A DNA stretch of 64,000 nt from Collinsella aerofaciens (GTDB lineage Bacteria > Actinomycetota > Coriobacteriia > Coriobacteriales > Coriobacteriaceae): positions 248,001 through 312,000 of the forward strand of contig NZ_CABJFS010000001.1 in assembly GCF_902364945.1 (NCBI RefSeq), written 5' to 3'. The translations under genes were made by a program, and so were the position numbers. The notes below the pieces were generated by a model. It ran no database searches. It worked only from the letters and a program-made list of their open reading frames with translations, and was not told where the DNA came from. Numbering within the stretch: the stretch's first letter is position 1; every line of letters begins with the position of its first letter. Shown one piece after another: positions 58,231-64,000 of the stretch.

Positions 58231-59535
58231 ATGGCAGAAATGGAGCTTGCGACCCTCATTTGTGGCGAAATCGCAGGCACTCTCCGGCAAGACGAGCATG
58301 GACTCTGCAGCTTTGTATACGCCCCAGCCTATCGCGGAGCACCGCTATCGCTAACAATGCCGCTTTCCAATCGCACGTATGGCCATAACATCGTCCGCCC
58401 GTTCCTATTTGGCCTTTTGCCCGACAGTCAAGAGCAGCGTCGCGCTATTGCCGCCGAGCATGACGTTGCATCCAACAACCCCGTCGCCCTCTTGTGCCAT
58501 ATCGGTCTTGACTGCGCGGGGGCCGTTCAGTTTTGTCGAACCAATCAATTAGGCGCCGCCCGCGGCAGGGTCTCGGCATACCGCCCGCTTACTAATTCTC
58601 AAATCGCTCACAAGCTCAAAGCAATTCGCGATGACGAAAGAGAGACATGGATGGGCTCCAACGAAAGCTGGTCCCTGGGCGGCAACCAAGGCAAATTTGC
58701 ACTAGCTTGGCATGATGGCCAATGGTGCGAATGTCTAGGGTCATCCCCCACTACCCATATCTTCAAAAATGGTGTCGTTGGGTTCAAACATCAGGCCTTA
58801 AACGAATTCGTCTGCATGAAAACGGCTCAGCGCGTTGGCATTCCAACTGCCAACGTCTCCTATTGCACATTTGAAGACGAAGCCGCACTCGTCGTTGAAC
58901 GGTACGACAGAATGGTCAATAGCAGCGGAAATATCGAAAGGCTGCATCAGGAGGACTTTTGCCAGGCGCTCGGTGTATTGCCAAGCCAGAAATACACCGC
59001 CGACGGAGGACCGACTACACGAGACATCCAAGAACGACTGATTAGCACAGTCCCCCACCACATGAATCTTGTGCTTTTTACCTATATGTTGTTCTACAAC
59101 GCCATTATCGGAGCGCCTGACGCACACGCTAAAAACTACTCGCTCATCCTTGGCAAAGGCACAAACGCGGCGCTCGCACCCATGTACGATGTCGCGTCGG
59201 GTTTGGCATATGAGCGCATGCGCCGCCGGGCGCGCCTTGCCATGAGCGTTGGCGGCGAAAATCGTGTGGGGCGCATCGGTCCAGCCGCTATCCGCCGATA
59301 CCACGGTATGGGCGACTCCGCGCTGGAGGCGACGCTCACCGATGCCGGGCTATCCGAGAAGTTTTGCTTTGCGACCATGATGGACCTCGCCTACGAGGTG
59401 CCCATTTGCATGGAAGAGGTCATGGACGAATACGCCGACTTACCCGGCATGGCGGACCTGCGCGAGCATATGCTCGGCCCCGTCCGCGAAAACTGCCAGC
59501 GAACCCTCGACCTCATCAGGGCGGATATGGGCTAG
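58231..59535 (+). CDS. hipA: HipA-type serine/threonine kinase toxin
   Basis: 434 residues. N-terminal subdomain 1 (RPFLFGLLPDSQEQRR; about 50-70), the autophosphorylation loop ESWSLGGNQGKFALAW (about 147), kinase core (FVCMKTAQRVGIPTANVSYC, VVERYDR, EDFCQALGVLPSQKY) and the catalytic segment IGAPDAHAKNYSLIL with APMYDVASGLAYE (about 290-325). E. coli HipA phosphorylates GltX and causes persistence; the target here is not known. Directly follows hipB, zero-base gap. Confidence 0.88.
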   Translation: MAEMELATLICGEIAGTLRQDEHGLCSFVYAPAYRGAPLSLTMPLSNRTYGHNIVRPFLFGLLPDSQEQRRAIAAEHDVASNNPVALLCHIGLDCAGAVQFCRTNQLGAARGRVSAYRPLTNSQIAHKLKAIRDDERETWMGSNESWSLGGNQGKFALAWHDGQWCECLGSSPTTHIFKNGVVGFKHQALNEFVCMKTAQRVGIPTANVSYCTFEDEAALVVERYDRMVNSSGNIERLHQEDFCQALGVLPSQKYTADGGPTTRDIQERLISTVPHHMNLVLFTYMLFYNAIIGAPDAHAKNYSLILGKGTNAALAPMYDVASGLAYERMRRRARLAMSVGGENRVGRIGPAAIRRYHGMGDSALEATLTDAGLSEKFCFATMMDLAYEVPICMEEVMDEYADLPGMADLREHMLGPVRENCQRTLDLIRADMG

Positions 59536-59564
59536 ACGCCAATCAATTTCCCATTTCTTAAAAG

Positions 59565-59608
59565 AAGAGAGGGGACACCTGTCGCAAAAGACCGGGCACC
59601 CCCTCTCG
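59565..59608. terminator. Hairpin between hipA and pepD
   Basis: GAGAGGGG with CCCCTCTC and a large loop, between convergent genes; no T tract, so a weak bidirectional terminator. Confidence 0.4.
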
Positions 59609-59662
59609 TAATGTCATTTGCAATCCGCTAGCACGTGGCTCGGACTGCTGCTAGCGCAACCT

Positions 59663-61120
59663 TTACGCGGCGAGGCGCTTGAGCACGTCGATGAGCAGCT
59701 CGTAGAAGCGCTCGGCAGAAGCGAGCTCCATGCTCTCGTCCGGGGTGTGGACATCGGAGAGCGTCGGGCCCACGGCGATGGCGTCCAGGCCGTGCAGGGC
59801 CTCGGCAAACAGGCCGCACTCAAGGCCGGCGTGAATGGACTCGATGCGCAGCTCGGAGCCAAAGAGCTCGCGATAGCTCTCGACAAAGACGTCGCGGACC
59901 GGCGAATGCTCGGCATAGCTCCAGCCGGGATACTCGAACTCAAACTTGGCGTCGAAGCCCAGGACATCGGCAAGCGTCTGCAGACGATCCTTGAACTCGT
60001 TCTGCAGCGAGGTGATCGAAGAGCGCGGGGACAGCATGATCTTGACCTCGTCGTCAGAAGTGGCGACCACGCCGATGTTGGAGGAAACCTCGACGGAGCC
60101 GTCGGTGGCGACGTTGCGGCGGATCACACCGTTGGGGGCAAGACGCAGGGCGCGGATGAGGGCAAGCGCGGACTTCTCGTCCATGGCCTCGACCTCAGCG
60201 TTGTCGGCGATCTCGACAGTGCAGGTAAAGCCGGGGTCGAAGACCTCGAGCTCGGCGGTAACGTCGGCGATGATGCCCTTTGCGATCTGGGCCGCGGCCT
60301 CGGCGGCAGCGTGGTCGGCATAGACCAGAACAGCCTTGCACTCACGGTTGATGGCGTTGTCCTTGGTGCCGCCGTTAAAGCTAACGATGGCAGGCTCGCC
60401 GGCAACCATCAGGCGGTCGATGATGCGGGCCATGATGAGGTTGCCGTTGCCGCGCTCCAGGTGGATATCGCTGCCGGAGTGACCGCCCAGCAGGCCGGAG
60501 ATGTCGAGCGTGAGGGCGCTACCGGTCTTGTGCTCGCGCGTGATCGGGCAGGTGTAGGTAACGACGACGCCGCCGGCGCAGCTCACGGTGGCAACGCCCT
60601 CTTCCTCGGAGTCAAGGTTAATCATGGTGCGGGCGCTAATCTGGGACTTGTCGAGCGTCTCGGCGCCGACCAGGCCAGTCTCCTCGTCGGTGGTGAATAC
60701 GCACTCGAGGGCCGGATGGACAATCGAATCGTCGTTGAGCACGGTAAGCATAAGCGCGACGGCGATACCGTTGTCGGCGCCCAGAGTGGTGCCGTTAGCG
60801 GTGAGGACGCCGTCCTTGACGACCAGGTCGATACCATCGGTCGTAAAGTCGTGCTCAACGGAGCCCAACTTGTCGCACACCATATCGATGTGGCCCTGCA
60901 GCATCACGGTCGGAGCATTCTCGGCGCCGGCAGAAGCGGGCTTGCGAATGATGACGTTGTAGACCTCGTCCTGGTACACATCGAGGCCGCGCTCCTTAGC
61001 AAACGCAACCAGGAAATCGCTGATGCCCTTCTCGTTGCCAGACCCACGGGGGATCGCGCTGACCTCCTCAAAGAAATGGAACAGCTGGGCGGGCTCGTAG
61101 CCGGTGATCTTGTAATCCAT
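59663..61120 (-). CDS. pepD: Aminoacyl-histidine dipeptidase (M20, PepD)
   Basis: 485 residues from ATG 61120 (AAGGAGG upstream; the frame runs 35 codons further). M20 metal ligands: His and Asp in QGHIDMVCDK (about 78), Asp in LGADNGIAVAL (about 118), Glu pair in FTTDEETGLVGAETL (about 147), and HAGLECGLF near the C-terminus. The lid domain lies between about 185 and 380. It cleaves dipeptides such as carnosine-type Xaa-His in the cytoplasm. Confidence 0.93.
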   Translation of the reverse strand: MDYKITGYEPAQLFHFFEEVSAIPRGSGNEKGISDFLVAFAKERGLDVYQDEVYNVIIRKPASAGAENAPTVMLQGHIDMVCDKLGSVEHDFTTDGIDLVVKDGVLTANGTTLGADNGIAVALMLTVLNDDSIVHPALECVFTTDEETGLVGAETLDKSQISARTMINLDSEEEGVATVSCAGGVVVTYTCPITREHKTGSALTLDISGLLGGHSGSDIHLERGNGNLIMARIIDRLMVAGEPAIVSFNGGTKDNAINRECKAVLVYADHAAAEAAAQIAKGIIADVTAELEVFDPGFTCTVEIADNAEVEAMDEKSALALIRALRLAPNGVIRRNVATDGSVEVSSNIGVVATSDDEVKIMLSPRSSITSLQNEFKDRLQTLADVLGFDAKFEFEYPGWSYAEHSPVRDVFVESYRELFGSELRIESIHAGLECGLFAEALHGLDAIAVGPTLSDVHTPDESMELASAERFYELLIDVLKRLAA

Positions 61121-61268
61121 GGTGCCTCCTTGGCGCAACTGGTTAGACAGTAAGACATGCGTCTTGTATATTCCCAGACTTTGCGTGCATAAACCAGTCG
61201 AAAACGCCGAGCGCCCTTGCATCATCGGCTAACGGCGGGGAAACGCCACTTTATTAAGATAAAGCAGG

Positions 61269-61790
61269 CTAGACGGGCCGTGCCGAAGGGGCGTTGGACC
61301 CTTCAACCAACCTCAACGCCTGTTGAACATTAATGCATACACCATTGGTATGTTTAATAAGATTCTTGTCCTCCGTCACAACGTAATCGGCATCAATGCG
61401 ATTGGCGACGCCCAGCATCAGGTCGTCCTCAAAGTCATTGTGGTGGTACTTGAACACAAAGGAGTCGAAGACCTCGTCTGCACCGACCGGGGCGATGAGG
61501 GCTAGCTCGCGCATCTGTCGAACGCATGCCCAAGTCGTTTCGTCTGCCGCCGCAATGGCGTTATCGCTCAGTGAGCCAGTCTTTCTTCGGCACTCCTGCT
61601 TGATTGCCGCCGAGACAAGATATGAAACGTCTTTGACCGAAAGCGACGAGGCAAACAGGGCAATCCGCTCCGAGGCGTCGGCAATCTCGATCAGATGGAC
61701 GACATTTGCCGTACGGTCGGACCTGCCAGAAAAATAATCCATCCATACGTTGGTATCGATTAACAGCTTGAGGACGCCTTCTGTGCTCAT
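61269..61790 (-). CDS. PIN-domain toxin
   Basis: 173 residues from ATG 61790, overlapping the antitoxin stop by 4 bp (ATGA). PIN fold: first acidic residue in LLIDTNVWMDYFSGRSD (D12), central acidic cluster in HNDFEDDLMLGVANRIDADY, and VTEDKNLIKHTNG near the end. A magnesium-dependent ribonuclease that cuts RNA; VapC-like but slightly longer than usual (about 130-140). Its partner is a RelB/DinJ-like protein rather than VapB. Confidence 0.82.
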   Translation of the reverse strand: MSTEGVLKLLIDTNVWMDYFSGRSDRTANVVHLIEIADASERIALFASSLSVKDVSYLVSAAIKQECRRKTGSLSDNAIAAADETTWACVRQMRELALIAPVGADEVFDSFVFKYHHNDFEDDLMLGVANRIDADYVVTEDKNLIKHTNGVCINVQQALRLVEGSNAPSARPV

Positions 61791-62146
61791 AGTTCCACCC
61801 ATTCGGGATAGCGCTCCGCCATGGCCTCCTCATAGAGGTCGTCATAGTCTCCCGAGAACTCAGGGATGGGGATGCCGTATTTGAGGCACGAATCGCGAAC
61901 GATATGGCTGCCTTGCGCGGCCCTTGACTCCATGCGCTGGGGCTCCACTCCGTCAGAAACCGGAGCCGCCGCGTCTCCCTTCGAGGGCATGTGTCCGTTA
62001 ACGACCAGATACTCCCAAAGTGTCCGAACGGCTTGTGACGGCGTCATGCCAATATGAGTCAGGACGGCGTCTCCCGCCTCTTTGAGCTGGCGATCTATAC
62101 GCACGTTCATCTGAACTGGCCGCGTGTCGAGTATTGACGTAGGCAT
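61787..62146 (-). CDS. RelB/DinJ-like antitoxin
   Basis: 119 residues. The N-terminal ribbon-helix-helix reads VQMNVRIDRQLKEAGDAVLT, HIGMTPSQAVRTLWEYLVVN, the RelB/DinJ pattern. The acidic C-terminal tail (FSGDYDDLYEEAMAERYPEW) should wrap the toxin. It precedes and overlaps the PIN gene, and a 9-bp inverted repeat lies upstream. Confidence 0.82.
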   Translation of the reverse strand: MPTSILDTRPVQMNVRIDRQLKEAGDAVLTHIGMTPSQAVRTLWEYLVVNGHMPSKGDAAAPVSDGVEPQRMESRAAQGSHIVRDSCLKYGIPIPEFSGDYDDLYEEAMAERYPEWVEL

Positions 62147-62155
62147 ATCAGCTCC

Positions 62156-62186
62156 TTTGCTATACTATATCTCGATTTTAGTATAG
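62156..62186. promoter_or_regulatory. Operator/promoter of the RelB-PIN locus
   Basis: Inverted repeat TGCTATACT (62156-62164) and AGTATAGCA (62178-62186), ten bases from the antitoxin start, overlapping a likely -10 element. Fits autoregulation by the ribbon-helix-helix protein. Confidence 0.6.
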
Positions 62187-62211
62187 CACGGCAGATTGAA
62201 GCGCATTTCAA

Positions 62212-62248
62212 TAGAAATGGGGGCGCTTCCTTATCGGAAACGCCCCCG
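62212..62248 (-). terminator. Terminator after clpC
   Basis: Stem GGGGGCG/CGCCCCC extended by TTCC/GGAA, with minus-strand ATTTCTATT after it, 23 bases past the clpC stop. Confidence 0.85.
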
Positions 62249-62270
62249 TTATACAAGGTATGTTTAATCC

Positions 62271-64000
62271 CTACAGCGCACCAGAGCCGGCTTGCATCAT
62301 ACCGCCGGGGCCCGAGGTCACGCCGCCGCTCACGGGCGCGGCGTTGCCGGTGTGCGGTGCCGCCGGGGCGGTATCGCCACCGAGCGTGCCCGCCGGACGC
62401 GGTGCCGGGATCTCGCCCGTGCCGTGGCTAAAGACAAACTTGCCATCGGCCACGTCGCACAGGACGGTATCGCCCTCGCCCCACTCGCCGGCCAAAAGCT
62501 CCTCGGACAGCGGGTCCTCGATGAGCTTTTGAATAGCACGGCGCAGCGGACGCGCACCGTTGGTGAGGTCGGTGCCCTCGGCCACGATCTTGTCATAGGC
62601 CGCATCGGTGAGCTTGATGTTCATGCCGTTGGCAATCAGGCGCTGGCGCAGATCGTCCACCAGCAGGTGAGCGATCTTGGTCAGGTTCTCGCCCGAGAGC
62701 TTCTGGAACACCACGATGTCGTCGATGCGGTTGAGCAGCTCGGGGCGGAACAGACGCTTGAGCTCGCCCATCGCGCGGCCGCGGATCTCACTCGAGGTGA
62801 GGCCCTGCTCGCCGGTGGTGCCAAAGCCCACGCTCGCATCCTGCGCGATCTCGCGGGCGCCCACGTTGGATGTCATGATGATCACGGTGTTGCGGAAGTC
62901 GACCGTCTTGCCCTGGCTATCGGTCAGACGACCCTCCTCCAGCACCTGCAGCAAGATGTTGAAGATATCGGGGTGCGCCTTCTCGATCTCGTCGAACAGC
63001 ACGACCGAGTACGGGTGGCGACGAACGGCCTTAGTGAGCTGGCCGCCCTCGTCGTGACCAACGTAACCCGGAGGGCTACCGATGAGCTTGGATACCTCGA
63101 ACTCGCTACCGAACTCGGACATGTCGAAGCTGATGAGCGCATCCTTGCTGCCAAAGAGGTACTCGGCGAGCGTCTTGGCGAGCTCGGTCTTGCCTGTGCC
63201 GGTGGGACCCAGGAAGATAAAGCTGCCGCCGGGGCGACGCGGGTCCTTGAGCGGCGAACGGCTGCGGCGCACGGCCTTGGCGACGGCCTCGACGGCCTCG
63301 TTCTGGCCGATAATGCGGGTCTTGAGCACGCTTTCGGTCTGCAGCAGGCGACGGCTCTCGCTCTCGGTGAGCGAGGAAACCGGCACGCCCGAGGTCACGG
63401 ACACGATGTCGGCAATCTGACTCACGTCGATGGTGAGCGGGCTGGCGTCGAGCTCGGCGGTCCAGGCAGCCTTGGCCTCGGCGAGTTCAATCTCGGCAGC
63501 CTTCTGCTGCTCGGTGATCTCGGCGGCCTTGTTCATGTCGTCGCTCTCGGTAGCCTCCTGTGCGGCAGCCTTGAGTTCCTCGATGCGATGCTCGGCCTCG
63601 CGCACCGGCTCGGGTGCGCGATTCGCGGCGATGCGAGCGCGGGCACCGGCCTCGTCAATGAGGTCGATGGCCTTATCGGGCAGGAAGCGATCCTGGATGT
63701 AGCGGTTGGAAAGGTTCGCAGCGGCCTCGACAGCACCCTGTGTGTAACGCACATGGTGGTGCTCCTCGTAGCGCGGCTTGAGCGCGGTCAGGATCTTGAC
63801 CGTGTCCTCGACGCTCGGCTCCTCGACATCGATGGTCTGGAAGCGACGCTCAAAGGCCGGGTCCTTGGTGAGGTACTTGCGGAATTCCTCGGCCGTGGTG
63901 GCGCCGATAATCTGGAAGGCACCACGCGCGAGCACGGGCTTGAGCATGGAGCTTGCATCGATGGATCCCTCGGCAGAACCGGCACCGATGATGGTGTGCA
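62271..64000 (-). CDS. clpC: ATP-dependent Clp protease ATP-binding subunit ClpC (5' end outside window)
   Basis: The last 575 or so codons of a Hsp100 unfoldase; the frame is open to base 64000 (TIIGAGSAEGSIDASS in the D1 domain). Seen: end of D1 with ATTAEEFRKYL, the M-domain coiled coil (about 130-170, EAEHRIEELKAAAQEATESD), D2 Walker A GPTGTGKTELAKTLAE, Walker B VVLFDEIEKAHPDIF, sensor VIIMTSNVGAREI, and a Gly/Pro-rich C-terminal tail (PGGMMQAGSGAL) that is longer than in Bacillus. The M-domain length supports ClpC over ClpA/ClpB. It works with ClpP to degrade proteins. Confidence 0.93.
   Translation of the reverse strand, partial: HTIIGAGSAEGSIDASSMLKPVLARGAFQIIGATTAEEFRKYLTKDPAFERRFQTIDVEEPSVEDTVKILTALKPRYEEHHHVRYTQGAVEAAANLSNRYIQDRFLPDKAIDLIDEAGARARIAANRAPEPVREAEHRIEELKAAAQEATESDDMNKAAEITEQQKAAEIELAEAKAAWTAELDASPLTIDVSQIADIVSVTSGVPVSSLTESESRRLLQTESVLKTRIIGQNEAVEAVAKAVRRSRSPLKDPRRPGGSFIFLGPTGTGKTELAKTLAEYLFGSKDALISFDMSEFGSEFEVSKLIGSPPGYVGHDEGGQLTKAVRRHPYSVVLFDEIEKAHPDIFNILLQVLEEGRLTDSQGKTVDFRNTVIIMTSNVGAREIAQDASVGFGTTGEQGLTSSEIRGRAMGELKRLFRPELLNRIDDIVVFQKLSGENLTKIAHLLVDDLRQRLIANGMNIKLTDAAYDKIVAEGTDLTNGARPLRRAIQKLIEDPLSEELLAGEWGEGDTVLCDVADGKFVFSHGTGEIPAPRPAGTLGGDTAPAAPHTGNAAPVSGGVTSGPGGMMQAGSGAL

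Overview
The window is GC-rich chromosomal DNA of an actinobacterial type, most likely a Collinsella-like member of the Coriobacteriia. This is an inference from the style of RpoB/RpoC, the rplJ-rplL-galU-rpoB order, the disA-ispD-ispF-cysS-rlmB cluster, the DUF4179-like anti-sigma proteins and the GTG/TTG starts behind strong Shine-Dalgarno sequences. No rRNA gene, phage or intact transposase is seen.

Layout. 0-2 kb: a nested palindrome and an ECF sigma/anti-sigma pair. 2-12.9 kb, minus strand: rplJ, rplL, galU, rpoB, rpoC, with an L10-type leader and promoter. 13-28.8 kb: metabolic and transport genes (aminotransferase, flavodoxin-like protein, DNA glycosylase, GH13 amylase, MFS exporter, FeoA-FeoB fusion, APC antiporter with a DDAH-like hydrolase and divergent GntR regulator, esterase, lone EIIA-Glc, asnS). 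29-38.6 kb, plus strand: HTH/WYL-like regulator, an ABC importer, MscS channel, a ParB-like/BMP fusion with a phosphoesterase, and a second sigma/anti-sigma pair. 38.9-40.5 kb: a wrecked leucine operon, a leuA remnant joined to a leuB remnant, still preceded by an intact-looking promoter, leucine leader peptide and attenuator. 40.5-45 kb, minus strand: tRNA-Tyr, tRNA-Thr, tRNA-Met, tuf, rpmG, tRNA-Trp, secE, nusG, rplK, rplA. 45-49.3 kb: a beta-glucoside cassette (RpiR regulator, 6-phospho-beta-glucosidase, EIIBC) flanked by related repeats and tRNA genes. 50-62 kb: disA-ispD-ispF-cysS-rlmB-NYN, mntP, pepD and three toxin-antitoxin-like loci (an HTH-HipA fusion, HipBA, and RelB-like/PIN). The right edge cuts into clpC.

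The usual rplKAJL-rpoBC block is split: rplK-rplA and rplJ-rplL-rpoBC keep order and strand but lie about 28 kb apart, with the accessory genes between them.

The strongest unexplained signal is intergenic. Several families of palindromic repeats recur: (i) two nested palindromes sharing a 50-bp hairpin core but with unrelated, perfectly matched long arms; (ii) two loci each holding four 17-bp repeats in alternating orientation separated by exactly 23 bp; (iii) a 62-bp-period tandem array of hairpins; (iv) three further dispersed hairpin families; (v) repeats flanking the beta-glucoside cassette. None fits a CRISPR, an IS or a simple terminator.
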